Origin: Clostridia bacterium
Lineage (GTDB): Bacteria > Bacillota > Clostridia > Oscillospirales > SIG627
NCBI GenBank assembly: GCA_017414535.1
Contig: JAFQMA010000044.1
Span: 1-53,124 of the forward strand
Direction: 5' to 3'
DNA length: 53,124 bases
This document shows positions 19,747-29,148 of this stretch, one piece after another. The translations under genes and the position numbers were made by a program. How positions within the stretch are numbered: position 1 is the stretch's first letter; each line of letters opens with the position of its first letter. The notes beneath the pieces are model-generated. The model had not been told where the DNA came from. It saw only the letters and a list, made by a program, of their open reading frames with translations, and made no database searches.

Positions 19747-21018
19747 ATGAAAAAAATCGCAAGTCTAATCCTCATTCTGGCTATGCTTCTCTCCATGGCC
19801 GCCTGTTCCTCCGACGAGATCGGAACCGATGAGACCGCTGAGCCCACCACTGACGGCAGTATCATCAAGGTGGAGGTCGACACCTCCGAAAAGAAGCTGG
19901 TGGTAGACCCTCTGACCTGGGAGAAGATCGGTGCCATTCCCGTGGCGAATTCCTCCATGTCCTCCGACCAGCTTCGCCAGATCGTGCTGGATTTTGCCAG
20001 ACTCAGCCTCAGCTTCGTATGGCAGCCCGGTGCGGAATGGAAGATCACCCTGAACCGTGACTACAAATTCCCCGTCAATTCCCTTTACGGCGGCATTCCC
20101 TACGTTTCCTCCTCCACGGGCAACCTTTACAAGTGGATGTGCTATCTGGATGAGGAGACGGGTATTCTGGACGTGAAGGCCGTGGGCAAAAACATCGAGC
20201 GTGTTCTCGGCAACCAGTGCTCCGCACACGCCTTCTCCGCTTACAGCCGCGTTTCCAACTCCATGGATTGGGGCGGAACGGGCGACATGGTGCTCAAGCA
20301 CGGCTGTATCCCCCTTGGCGAATATACCTACGATACCTCCCTTGAAAACTGGGACGGCATCGCCACGGCCGACGTTTGCAAGCAGAACGGTCAGCAGGTG
20401 ATGTATCGCTCCTACGCCAAGCTCCTGCCCGCTGACGGTCTGTCCAACTCTCACATGAACGGCCAGGGCCACGTCATCATGAATAAAGAGGTACACGTGG
20501 AGAAGGCTGCCGACGGAAGCATCGACGGCTACAAAAGCTACATCATCTACTACGAGCAGTCCAGCGGTGTTATGACTGCCATCCACGGCAACACCTCCTA
20601 CAAGACCCAGGCCGGCGTTGACCGCAAATTCACCTTCCACGAGCTGTTCAATGAGGGCTACCTGCCCTGGACCGTGGCAGAATTCATCGGACGCGATCCC
20701 GTAGAGAAGGCCACCGCCACCGGCGATCTGACCTCTCCCTCCGCCACCGTATCCGAGATCGCCAAGATCCGTATCCGGACAAACTATGCCATGAGCGCCT
20801 TTGAGTTCCGTGTAAAGGACGAAAGCGGCAAGGAGCTCTTCTCTCTGGCAAGGCCCTTCACCGACTTCCCTCTCCAGAGACTGGACGATACCCTTTACGG
20901 CAAGTACAACATGCACGAGCTGACCCCCTACGCCAACGGAAAGAATACCGTGCAGGTCTTCGTTCGCGTAAATACGGGCGAGCTTCTGCAGGTATACGAA
21001 GGAACTTTGACGGCCTAA
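19747..21018 (+). CDS. Array copy 5: putative Cys-His-Gln lipoprotein enzyme
   Basis: This 423-residue lipoprotein has lipobox MAAC (Cys20). Catalytic residues are Cys158 (LGNQCSAHAFSAYSRVSNSM), His242 (GHVIM) and Gln271 (YYEQ). It is the twin of copy 6: from the first conserved helix to the Gln motif most residues are identical, and codon choices agree over long runs. They differ mainly in the linker after the lipid Cys and in the C-terminal beta-rich region. An AAAGGAAACTAAC site precedes the ATG at 19747. It lies 37 bases after copy 4. Confidence 0.82.
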   Translation: MKKIASLILILAMLLSMAACSSDEIGTDETAEPTTDGSIIKVEVDTSEKKLVVDPLTWEKIGAIPVANSSMSSDQLRQIVLDFARLSLSFVWQPGAEWKITLNRDYKFPVNSLYGGIPYVSSSTGNLYKWMCYLDEETGILDVKAVGKNIERVLGNQCSAHAFSAYSRVSNSMDWGGTGDMVLKHGCIPLGEYTYDTSLENWDGIATADVCKQNGQQVMYRSYAKLLPADGLSNSHMNGQGHVIMNKEVHVEKAADGSIDGYKSYIIYYEQSSGVMTAIHGNTSYKTQAGVDRKFTFHELFNEGYLPWTVAEFIGRDPVEKATATGDLTSPSATVSEIAKIRIRTNYAMSAFEFRVKDESGKELFSLARPFTDFPLQRLDDTLYGKYNMHELTPYANGKNTVQVFVRVNTGELLQVYEGTLTA

Positions 21019-21048
21019 GCCGTTTTTGAAAAACGAAAGGATTCCACA

Positions 21049-22326
21049 ATGAAAAAGATCATCAGCTTACTTCTTATTTTGACTACGCTTCTCACCATGG
21101 CGGCCTGCTCCTCCGAGGGACTGGAGACCGAAGAGGAGATCCTTCCCACCAGTACAGACAAAGGCATCATCAAGATTCCCGTCAACACAGAGCAAAAGCT
21201 TCTGGTGAAGGATCCTCTGACCTGGGAGAAGATCGACGCCATTCCCGTGGCAAACTCCTCCATGTCCTCCGACCAGCTCCGTCAGATCGTACTGGATTTT
21301 GCAAAGCTCAGTCTTTCCTTCATCTGGCAGCCCAGCGAGGAATGGTATATTACCGTAGGCCGCAACTACACCTTCCCCGTTAACAGCATGTACGGTGGCA
21401 TTCCCTACGTTTCCTCCTCCTCAGGCAACATGTATAAATGGATGTGCTATCTGGATGAGGAGACGGGCATTCTGGACGTGATGGCCGTAGGCACCAATAT
21501 TGAGCGCGTTCTCGGCAACCAATGCTCCGCACACGCCTTCTCCGCTTACAGCCGTGTTTCCAACTCCATGGATTGGGGCGGAACGAACGAAATGGTGCTC
21601 AAGCACGGCTGTATTCCCCTTGGCGAATATACCTACGATACCTCCCTTGAGAATTGGGACGGCATCGCAACGGCCGACGTTTGCAAGCAGAACGGCCAGC
21701 AGGTCATGTACCGCTCTTACGCCAAGCTTCTGCCCGCTGACGGTCTGTCCAACTCCGATATCAAGAATGCCGGCCACGTCATCATGAACAAAGAGGTGCA
21801 CGTGGAAACGGCAGCCGACGGCAGCATTGACGGCTACAAGAGCTATATCATCTATTACGAGCAGTCCAGCGGCTTCAAGAGCGCCGTTCACGCCAACACC
21901 ACCTACCAGACCCAGGCAGGCGTTGATCGCAAATTCACCTTCCACAATCTGTTCAATGAGGGCTATCTGCCTTGGACCGTGGCAGAATTCATCGGTCGCG
22001 ATCCCGTAGAGAAGGCCACCGCAAGCGGCGATCTGACCGCTGAATCCGTCACTCCCTCCGAGCTTGCCAAGATCAAGATCACCACCAATTACGCCATCAG
22101 CGTTTTTGAGATCCACATCAAGGACGAGAGCGGCAAGGTAGTCAAGGAGATCGAAAAGCCCTTCGAGGGCTTCCCTCTGCAGAGACTGGAGGCTACCCCC
22201 TACGGCAGATTCAACGTAAACGAGATCAGCTCCTATGCCGACGGCAAGCATACCGCCGAGGTGTACGTGCGAGTGAACAGCGGCGAGCTTTTGCAGGTCT
22301 ACAGCGGTACGCTGAACAATGCGTAA
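21049..22326 (+). CDS. Array copy 6: putative Cys-His-Gln lipoprotein enzyme
   Basis: This 425-residue lipoprotein has lipobox MAAC (Cys20). Catalytic residues are Cys159, His243 and Gln272, set in the same surroundings as copy 5. The tether after the lipid Cys (LETEEEILPTSTD) instead matches copy 4, so the protein looks like a mosaic of a copy-4-like N-terminus and a copy-5-like core. The last codons (AACAATGCGTAA) contain the ATG of copy 7, an 8-base overlap that couples their translation. Confidence 0.82.
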   Translation: MKKIISLLLILTTLLTMAACSSEGLETEEEILPTSTDKGIIKIPVNTEQKLLVKDPLTWEKIDAIPVANSSMSSDQLRQIVLDFAKLSLSFIWQPSEEWYITVGRNYTFPVNSMYGGIPYVSSSSGNMYKWMCYLDEETGILDVMAVGTNIERVLGNQCSAHAFSAYSRVSNSMDWGGTNEMVLKHGCIPLGEYTYDTSLENWDGIATADVCKQNGQQVMYRSYAKLLPADGLSNSDIKNAGHVIMNKEVHVETAADGSIDGYKSYIIYYEQSSGFKSAVHANTTYQTQAGVDRKFTFHNLFNEGYLPWTVAEFIGRDPVEKATASGDLTAESVTPSELAKIKITTNYAISVFEIHIKDESGKVVKEIEKPFEGFPLQRLEATPYGRFNVNEISSYADGKHTAEVYVRVNSGELLQVYSGTLNNA

Positions 22327-23617
22327 TCCCGTATATCGGTTATTTTCCCTATTTCTGTCGTTGACTATGCTCCTTTGTGCCCTTTCCTGCGAAAGGGCCG
22401 AGGAGAATACCGCCACCGAAGGTAAGACCGTGGAGGAGATCTCCTTCCTGACGGAGAAGAAATATCCCTACGACACGGTCTTTCTTGTGGAGGATCCCAT
22501 GACGTGGGAAAAGCTCGACAAGATCCCCGTAGCGGACCCTTCCATGCCGGTGGACCGGCTTCGCCAGATCGTTTTGCAATACGCACGCCTGAGTCTTTCC
22601 TTCGTTTGGCAACCCGGCGAGGAATGGTACGTGACCATCAACCGAAACGACACCTTCCCGAAGAACACGCTGTACGGCGGCATTCCCTACGTTGCCTCGG
22701 CCGGCGGAAACCTCTACAAATGGCTGTGCTTTTTGGATGAGGAGACGGGCATCTTGGACGTGGAGGCAGTAGACGGCGATATTCAAACGGTGCTGGGCAA
22801 TCAGTGCTCCGCACACGCCTATTCCGCATGGAGCCGCGTTTCCAATTCCATGACCTGGAACGGTACCAGCCAAATGCAGGAGAGCCGCGGATGCATCAAG
22901 CTCGGCAGTTACACCTATGATGCTGCCATCGAAGATTTTCACAAATCGGGCATCGACACCCGCGATATCTGCAGGAACAACGGCAAGGACGTAATGTTTG
23001 AGGCCTACGCCCTGCTTCAACCCGCCGACGGACTTTCCAACTATTTAAAATCCTCCGGCCACGTGATCATGGCAAGCGAAACAAAGGTCGTGCGGAACGA
23101 GGACGGAACCATCGACGGCAAGAGCAGCTACGTTCAGATCCTGGAGCAGACCTCTGGCACGAAGCGCATCAAGGGACCTGACGGAAAGAGCTATCGAGCG
23201 CAGGGCGGCATTGACCGAATTTTTTCCTTCAACAGTCTCTACAATAACGGCTATCTCCCCTTCACCATCCCCGAATTTGCGGGACTGGATCCTGTGGAAA
23301 AAACGGTAGTCGAGTGCGAGCTTTCCGCCGATCGCGTCACTGTATCGGAGCTTGAGCGGGCAAAATTTTCCTGCAATTACACCATCAGCGCCTTAGAGGT
23401 GCAGGTGCACGGTCCCTCCGGCGCCCTGCTTTATGAGAAGCGCCTGCCCGTGATCTCGGGCAAACTGAACTGCAACCAATACACCCTTTACAAAAAGCTG
23501 AGCAAGACCGCCATGACCACGCTGGCAAACGGTCACAGCACCGTTTCCGTAACGGTTTGGACCAACACGGGCGAGCGGGTAACGGCATACGAGGGGATCC
23601 TCATTCCCTCTCCATGA
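22319..23617 (+). CDS. Array copy 7: putative Cys-His-Gln lipoprotein enzyme
   Basis: The 432-residue protein has a longer signal peptide ending at ALSC (Cys24). Catalytic residues are Cys163 (LGNQCSAHAYSAW), His248 (SGHVIM) and Gln277 (LEQ). No clear ribosome binding site precedes the ATG at 22319, which lies inside the end of copy 6, so it is probably translated by re-initiation. It is the last gene of operon 1, and its stop codon is built into a perfect terminator palindrome. The domain keeps PEFAGLDPVEKTVVEC. Confidence 0.82.
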   Translation: MRNPVYRLFSLFLSLTMLLCALSCERAEENTATEGKTVEEISFLTEKKYPYDTVFLVEDPMTWEKLDKIPVADPSMPVDRLRQIVLQYARLSLSFVWQPGEEWYVTINRNDTFPKNTLYGGIPYVASAGGNLYKWLCFLDEETGILDVEAVDGDIQTVLGNQCSAHAYSAWSRVSNSMTWNGTSQMQESRGCIKLGSYTYDAAIEDFHKSGIDTRDICRNNGKDVMFEAYALLQPADGLSNYLKSSGHVIMASETKVVRNEDGTIDGKSSYVQILEQTSGTKRIKGPDGKSYRAQGGIDRIFSFNSLYNNGYLPFTIPEFAGLDPVEKTVVECELSADRVTVSELERAKFSCNYTISALEVQVHGPSGALLYEKRLPVISGKLNCNQYTLYKKLSKTAMTTLANGHSTVSVTVWTNTGERVTAYEGILIPSP

Positions 23618-23645
23618 AGAAGGCAGATCTGCCTTCTTCTTTTTT
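23616..23645 (+). terminator. Terminator of array operon 1
   Basis: GAAGAAGGCAGA and TCTGCCTTCTTC form a perfect 24-base palindrome (23616-23639), followed by six T's. It includes the last two bases of the copy 7 stop. Confidence 0.85.
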
Positions 23646-23737
23646 ATGTCCTTCTATTCATACAAGTGATACAATGTATTCATATTTTTTATGGAATTAG
23701 GATAGAAAATTCCTCTGTTTTTTTGTGTTTTTTTCTC

Positions 23738-23766
23738 TTTTCAAACCATGGCCGATGTGGTAAAAT
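23738..23766 (+). promoter_or_regulatory. Promoter of array operon 2 (copies 8-12), with CCA-N9-TGG spacer element
   Basis: TTTTCA (23738-23743) and TAAAAT (23761-23766), 17-base spacer, TGG before the -10 (extended -10). Within the spacer CCA (23746-23748) and TGG (23758-23760) lie nine bases apart at the same positions as in the copy 13 promoter. Confidence 0.6.
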
Positions 23767-23806
23767 AGAGTGAAAAATATTAAATATTAAATGAAGGGTA
23801 GGCTCT

Positions 23807-25099
23807 ATGAAACGTATCACTGCGCTTTTTCTTCTGTGTGTCACACTTCTTACCGCCACGGCCTGTTCGGACACCGAGCTGAACGACCTGACAGGGGAGC
23901 CGACCACCGAGACGGTCAACGAGACCGTCACCGAGACAGTAAATAAAAAACCTCAGGAAAGCAACCTTAAACTACGCATTGCAGATCCTCTGACCTGGGA
24001 TGATATCAATGCCATTCCCGTGGCAAACGATACCATGAGCACAGAGGAGCTAAGGAAGATCTGTGTGGATTACATGAATCTGGAATTGACCTTTCCCTGG
24101 CAGGCCAATCAAAAGCAGAGCTTTGAATGGAGCCCCGGCCATCCCGATTCCATTTTAGCGAATACCGCCTACGGCGGCATGCCCTACGTTTCCAGCACCA
24201 TGAGCACCCTGTATCAGATCATGTATTACTACGATCAGGAAACGGGTGTTGTGGATACCAAAAGGATGGGTGCCTCCTTTACGCAGATCATGGGCAACCA
24301 GTGCTCCGGCTCCACCTTTTGGGGCTGGGCAAGAGTTTCCGATTCCATCGATTGGAGCGGCACCAGCGAGATCCTGCCCTCTCACGGGGCGGTGAAGATC
24401 GGCCCGTATGAATACGATACGACCATGACGAGCTTCAACAGCGTCAAGACCGTAGATCTCTGCGAGAACAACGGCGAGCAGATCATGTTCCAAAGCTATG
24501 CACAGCTTCTCAAAGCGGACGGCGTGGTCTATAACCAATACGGTGCGGGGCACGTGATGATGGTGACCGAAAAAGCCGTGGTCGTCACCAAGGACGGGGC
24601 GATCAACGGAAAAGAAAGCTACGTTTACGTACAGGATCAGCAGGAAAAGCGCTATATGGATAAGCAGTCCGACGGCTCCGTGATCCTGGTGATGAAGGGC
24701 GTCTCCCACAAGGTGAGCTTTGAAGAGCTTTACGAGGGAGGATATCTTCCCTTCAGTCTGCCCGAATTTCACGGAAAGGCCGTTTCCAAGGCCGAGGTAA
24801 GCTACGTTGACCGCAAGGACGGCACCTCCGTACAGGATATCATCAGCGGCAGCATCCGTTCAAACTACGCCATTTCCGATATCAACATCCGCATTTACGA
24901 CAAGGACGGCAATTTTACGGGTGAGCGCTTCTATTGCCTCGGCTCCAAAAACCCCTACGCCCGTTCTCTTACGGCAAGCGTTCTCGGCCCCACCTCCCTC
25001 ATCAGCCGTTACGTTGCCGAAGGGAGCCGTGCAAAACTCAACGTGAGGATATCCACAGGAGAAGAGATCTGTCTTTACGACGGTCCCATTACAAAATAA
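23807..25099 (+). CDS. Array copy 8: putative Cys-His-Gln lipoprotein enzyme
   Basis: The 430-residue lipoprotein has lipobox TATAC (Cys20) and a Thr/Glu/Val-rich tether (ETVNETVTETVN). Catalytic residues are Cys166 (MGNQCSGSTFWGWARVSDS), His249 (GAGHVMM) and Gln278 (VQDQ). The DPVEK motif is degenerate here (GKAVSKAEV). The C-terminal part (DKDGNFTGERFYC, TASVLGPT) pairs it with copy 9 (ERFYC, SATVLGPT), so 8 and 9 are sisters. AGGGTAGGCTCT precedes the ATG. It opens operon 2. Confidence 0.82.
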   Translation: MKRITALFLLCVTLLTATACSDTELNDLTGEPTTETVNETVTETVNKKPQESNLKLRIADPLTWDDINAIPVANDTMSTEELRKICVDYMNLELTFPWQANQKQSFEWSPGHPDSILANTAYGGMPYVSSTMSTLYQIMYYYDQETGVVDTKRMGASFTQIMGNQCSGSTFWGWARVSDSIDWSGTSEILPSHGAVKIGPYEYDTTMTSFNSVKTVDLCENNGEQIMFQSYAQLLKADGVVYNQYGAGHVMMVTEKAVVVTKDGAINGKESYVYVQDQQEKRYMDKQSDGSVILVMKGVSHKVSFEELYEGGYLPFSLPEFHGKAVSKAEVSYVDRKDGTSVQDIISGSIRSNYAISDINIRIYDKDGNFTGERFYCLGSKNPYARSLTASVLGPTSLISRYVAEGSRAKLNVRISTGEEICLYDGPITK

Positions 25100-25100
25100 C

Positions 25101-26417
25101 ATGAAACGAACCTACCTGAACCTCCCGCTTCGCATTCTTTGCCTCTTACTCTGTCTTTCTCTTTTTTCCTGCAGTGCCCCTTTGCCTACGGGAACGGAAA
25201 CGCAAGGAGGGGCCGAAACGCAGGAGACGGCACAGACCGAGACGGTGTGCGAAGAGACAACGCAGACCGAAGAGAAAAAGCTTCAGGGAGACGTTGCACC
25301 GAAAATGCTCGCTCCCCTTCCCCTTTCCACCGTAGACAAGATCCCCATCGCTACGGATGGCATGAGCGTGGATGAATTGCGTCAGATCTGCGTGGATTTT
25401 ATGCGGCTTGAAATGACCTTTCCCTGGCAGCCTGCCAAAAGCGTGACCTACAAGGTCAACGATAGGATCACCACGCTGACGGCCTCCACGGTCTACAGCG
25501 GCACCCCTTACATTTCAAACACCACCAGCGGTCTCTATCAGCTGCTTCGCTATTACGACGAGGAAACGGGACTGGTGGACACCGCCGCCATGGGAAACCG
25601 CGCCAAGGATATTCTCGGCAACCAGTGCTCCGGCTCCACCTTCTGGGCCTGGGCCAAGGTCTCCAACTCCATTTCATGGGGCGGAACGCCACAGATCACT
25701 CCTTACTACGGCGCCGTTCTCATTGGCCCATACACCCACGATAACACCTCCTTTACGAGTACCACCACCAGCAGTATCTGCCAGAAAAACGGCGATCAGG
25801 TCATGTTCGAAAGCTACGCCGCTCTGCAAAAGGGCGACGGCATCGTTTGCAACGCCTACGGTACGGGGCACGTGGAAATGGCTATTGCCGATGCGGTGGT
25901 AGTCAGAAATCCCGACGGCACCATCGACGGAAAAAAGAGCCATTGCCGCTTTCTGGACCACACGGGAACGCTCTCCCACGTCGTCACGGCAGACGGGATC
26001 CTGAGGGAAAACAATTACGGCAAAGGACACGAATACAGCTTCACAAGACTGCTTGGCCTTGGCTATCTCCCCTTCAGCCTGCCCGAATTTCATGGAACGG
26101 ATCCGGTGGAAAAGGCAGAATGCACACTGGACGTAGCGGACGAGCCTCTCACGCTCAAGAGCTTGATGAAGGGCAGCATTCAGTCAAATTACTACATTGC
26201 TGAAATAAGCATTTACCTTTACGACAGCTGCGGAAAGCTCGTGGGCGAGCGCTTTTACTGCTCCGTAGACGGCTATAAAAAATCCCTTTCCGCCACTGTT
26301 CTCGGTCCTACGGTCCTTCTTCAGCGTGAGACCGAAAACGCCTCGTCAGCCGAGATCCTTGTAAGGCTTGCCACGGGTGAGCGTATCGCGGTCTACTCCG
26401 GCCCCTTCATTGGTTAA
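25101..26417 (+). CDS. Array copy 9: putative lipoprotein enzyme with His in place of the Gln
   Basis: The 438-residue lipoprotein has lipobox LFSC (Cys24) and a long tether rich in Thr, Glu and Gln (about residues 29-60). Cys176 (LGNQCSG) and His257 (GTGHVEM) are kept, but the third position is His287 (FLDHTG), the only departure from Gln in the array. NlpC/P60 enzymes naturally use His there, so activity need not be lost. YSGTPY replaces YGGxPY. Its ATG is one base past the copy 8 stop without a visible ribosome binding site, so coupling is likely. Confidence 0.8.
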   Translation: MKRTYLNLPLRILCLLLCLSLFSCSAPLPTGTETQGGAETQETAQTETVCEETTQTEEKKLQGDVAPKMLAPLPLSTVDKIPIATDGMSVDELRQICVDFMRLEMTFPWQPAKSVTYKVNDRITTLTASTVYSGTPYISNTTSGLYQLLRYYDEETGLVDTAAMGNRAKDILGNQCSGSTFWAWAKVSNSISWGGTPQITPYYGAVLIGPYTHDNTSFTSTTTSSICQKNGDQVMFESYAALQKGDGIVCNAYGTGHVEMAIADAVVVRNPDGTIDGKKSHCRFLDHTGTLSHVVTADGILRENNYGKGHEYSFTRLLGLGYLPFSLPEFHGTDPVEKAECTLDVADEPLTLKSLMKGSIQSNYYIAEISIYLYDSCGKLVGERFYCSVDGYKKSLSATVLGPTVLLQRETENASSAEILVRLATGERIAVYSGPFIG

Positions 26418-26454
26418 GATTCGTTTTAAATGTTAAATACATAAAGGAGCTTCT

Positions 26455-27783
26455 ATGAAAAGAACCCTATGCTTGATCCTTGCAACCTGCCTTCTCTTCT
26501 CTTTGATCTCCTGCGCCTCGGAGAGCCTTGAAACGACAGAGACCGTAACGAAGGAAAGCACGCCCCCCGTTACCGAACCGAAAACGGAGGGTCCCGAGCC
26601 CGAGACCGTCCCCATGATCTGCGATCCGCTGACCTGGGACGATATCAACGCCATTCCCATTGCCAATGCCTCCATGTCCACGGACGAATTGCGCCAGATC
26701 TGCGTGGATTTTATGGCACTGCAGCTCTCCTTCCCCTGGCAGACCAACAAGGCGCAGGAATTCGGACACATTGCGATCCAGACCTCTCTGGATCCCACGG
26801 CAAAGCTGGAGGTCAACGCTGCTTACGGCGGTATGCCCTATTGCCACTCCACCTGGAGCAATCTCTATCAGGTCATGTATTTTTACGATTCCGAAACGGG
26901 CGTAGTGGACGCCAAGGCTATGGGAGATAAATTCACCACCTACATGGGCAACCACTGCACCTCTTCCTCCTTTTGGGCATGGGCAAGGGTGTCCAACACC
27001 AACAACTGGGACGGCATTTCCCTTTTGATGGAAAGCCGCGGCGCCATTCGTTTGGGTGATTACGAGATCGAGCCCACCACGGATTATTATCTGACCCGCA
27101 CCGATACGGTGGTGGAATGCGACAAGAACGGTGAGCAGAGAATGTATCGCTGCTATGCGCTTCTTCAAAAGGCAGACGGCATCAACTACAACCATAACGC
27201 TACGGGCGGCCACGTGGAGATGGCCACCCAAAACGCCGTAGTAAAATACAACCCCGACGGCACTATCAACGGGGAGGAGAGCTACTGCTATTTTCAGGAT
27301 CAGAACCCCGTCAGAAATCCCGCAAGCAAGGCACAGCAGGCAGACGGGACTCCCATTGCCGTCATGAGCGGCGTGGAGCACAAATATACCTTCAAGCAGC
27401 TTTACAAAACAGGCTACCTTCCCTTTACTCTGGCAGAGTTTCACGGACTGGATCCCGTGGAGAAGGGCGAGGTCAGCTTTACTCTCAGTGACAGGACCAC
27501 CCTTTCCGTCAAGGAATTCATGACGGGCAAGTTCGAGGCCAATTACGCCATTTCCGACGTCAACGTCACCTTCTTTGACAAGGACGGAAAGCAAACGGGA
27601 GCTCAGCCCTATCTCATGGCAAACGCCAAGGGCATGCGCAACCTGACCCTTTCCGCTTCCGTCTTCGGTCCGCAGGCGATCATGGCAAGAAATATCCCCG
27701 GAGAGGGTGCCACCATGAAGGTGGACGTGCGCATCTCCACGGGTGAAGTCTTTACCGTCTATCAGGGCGGCATTACGAAATAA
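26455..27783 (+). CDS. Array copy 10: putative Cys-His-Gln lipoprotein enzyme
   Basis: This 442-residue lipoprotein has lipobox LISC (Cys20), followed by a Thr/Pro/Glu-rich tether to about residue 55. Catalytic residues are Cys168 (MGNHCTSSSFWAWARVSN), His253 (GGHVEMATQN) and Gln283 (FQDQ). It shares with copy 11 the segment NTNNWDGISLLMESRGAIRL and much of the rest, so the two are recent sisters. AAAGGAGCTTCT precedes the ATG. The C-terminus ends RISTGEVFTVYQGGITK. Confidence 0.82.
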   Translation: MKRTLCLILATCLLFSLISCASESLETTETVTKESTPPVTEPKTEGPEPETVPMICDPLTWDDINAIPIANASMSTDELRQICVDFMALQLSFPWQTNKAQEFGHIAIQTSLDPTAKLEVNAAYGGMPYCHSTWSNLYQVMYFYDSETGVVDAKAMGDKFTTYMGNHCTSSSFWAWARVSNTNNWDGISLLMESRGAIRLGDYEIEPTTDYYLTRTDTVVECDKNGEQRMYRCYALLQKADGINYNHNATGGHVEMATQNAVVKYNPDGTINGEESYCYFQDQNPVRNPASKAQQADGTPIAVMSGVEHKYTFKQLYKTGYLPFTLAEFHGLDPVEKGEVSFTLSDRTTLSVKEFMTGKFEANYAISDVNVTFFDKDGKQTGAQPYLMANAKGMRNLTLSASVFGPQAIMARNIPGEGATMKVDVRISTGEVFTVYQGGITK

Positions 27784-27813
27784 CGACAAACAATAAATTT
27801 GAAGGATAGGAAC

Positions 27814-29136
27814 ATGAAAAAAATATTGAGTTTGATCTTAGCCCTTTGCACACTTCTGTCCCTTGTTTCCTGCGCCTCGGGCAGTCTTGAAACGGAGGAG
27901 CCGCTGACGGGAGCCGACACCGTTCCCGCCACGGAGGAAAAGGCGACGGAGGAAGAAAAGGCAGAGCTCATCCCGAAGATCGTAAAGCCCCTCACTTGGG
28001 CCGACATCAACGCCATTCCCATTGCCAACGCCTCTATGTCGGAGGATGAGCTGCGCCAGATCTGTGTGGATTTTATGGCGCTGCAGCTCTCCTTCCCCTG
28101 GCAGAGCAACAAGGCACTGAGCTTTGAATGGACCGATTCCCTCAGCACCACTCAGGACAATATTACAAGCATTGAGCTGAACACCGCCTACGGCGGCATG
28201 CCCTATCGCAGCTCGGCCTGGAGCAATATCTATCAGATCATGTACTATTACGACGAGGAAACGGGCGTGCTGGATGCGGAGGCCATGGGTGACAAGTGCA
28301 CCACCATCATCAGTAACATGTGCACCTCCTCCACTTTCTGGGGCTGGGGCAGAGTTTCCAACACCAACAACTGGGACGGCATTTCCCTTTTGATGGAAAG
28401 CCGCGGTGCCATTCGCCTCGGCAACTACAAGGTAGAGGAAACCACGGACTACTACATCACCAAGACCAGCACCGTTCAGGAATGTGCCAAAAACGGCGAG
28501 CAGACCATGTACGCCTGCTACGCACTTTTGAAAAAGGCGGACGGCATCAATGAGTACGACAAAACGGGCGGACACGTGGAAATGGCCACCCAAAACGCCG
28601 TCGTAAAGCGAAATGCCGACGGCACCATCAACGGTGAAGAAAGCTACTGCTATTTTCAGGATCAACAGCACCTCAGAAAGGACGCCGTGCAACCCGACGG
28701 CTCTCCCCTTTCCGTGATGAAGGGCGTGGAGCACAAATACAGCTTCAAGGAGCTATACCAAAAGGGATACCTTCCCTTCACTCTGGCGGAATTTCACGGA
28801 CTGGATCCCGTGGAGAAGGGCGAGGTCAGCTTTACCCTCGGAGATAAAGAAAGCCTTTCCGTGAAGGATTTTCTGACCGGTGAGATCCGCGCCAACTACG
28901 CCATTTCCGACGTCAACATCACCTTCTTCGATAAGGAAGGCAAAGTAACGGGAACCCATCCCTATCTGATGGCCACCCACAAGGGAATTCGCAACTTAAG
29001 TCTGAAAAGCGCCGTATTCGGTCCCCAGGCAATGATGACCCGTTATATTACAGGGGAAGGAACCACCATGAGGGTGGACGTGCGCATCTCCACGGGCGAG
29101 GTATTTACCGTCTATCAGGGCGGTATTACAAAGTAA
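27814..29136 (+). CDS. Array copy 11: putative Cys-His-Gln lipoprotein enzyme
   Basis: The start is placed at the ATG at 27814 (MKKILSLILAL, 440 residues), preceded by AAGGATAGGAAC. The frame opens at an upstream TTG. The lipobox is LVSC (Cys20) and the tether is rich in Glu, Thr and Ala. Catalytic residues are Cys170, His254 and Gln284. The Cys motif ISNMCTSS has lost the GNQ lead that 16 of the 21 domains share, although the flanking TFWGWGRVSNTNNW stays. Otherwise it follows copy 10 closely. It lies 30 bases after copy 10. Confidence 0.82.
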   Translation: MKKILSLILALCTLLSLVSCASGSLETEEPLTGADTVPATEEKATEEEKAELIPKIVKPLTWADINAIPIANASMSEDELRQICVDFMALQLSFPWQSNKALSFEWTDSLSTTQDNITSIELNTAYGGMPYRSSAWSNIYQIMYYYDEETGVLDAEAMGDKCTTIISNMCTSSTFWGWGRVSNTNNWDGISLLMESRGAIRLGNYKVEETTDYYITKTSTVQECAKNGEQTMYACYALLKKADGINEYDKTGGHVEMATQNAVVKRNADGTINGEESYCYFQDQQHLRKDAVQPDGSPLSVMKGVEHKYSFKELYQKGYLPFTLAEFHGLDPVEKGEVSFTLGDKESLSVKDFLTGEIRANYAISDVNITFFDKEGKVTGTHPYLMATHKGIRNLSLKSAVFGPQAMMTRYITGEGTTMRVDVRISTGEVFTVYQGGITK

Positions 29137-29148
29137 AAAGGAGTTATT

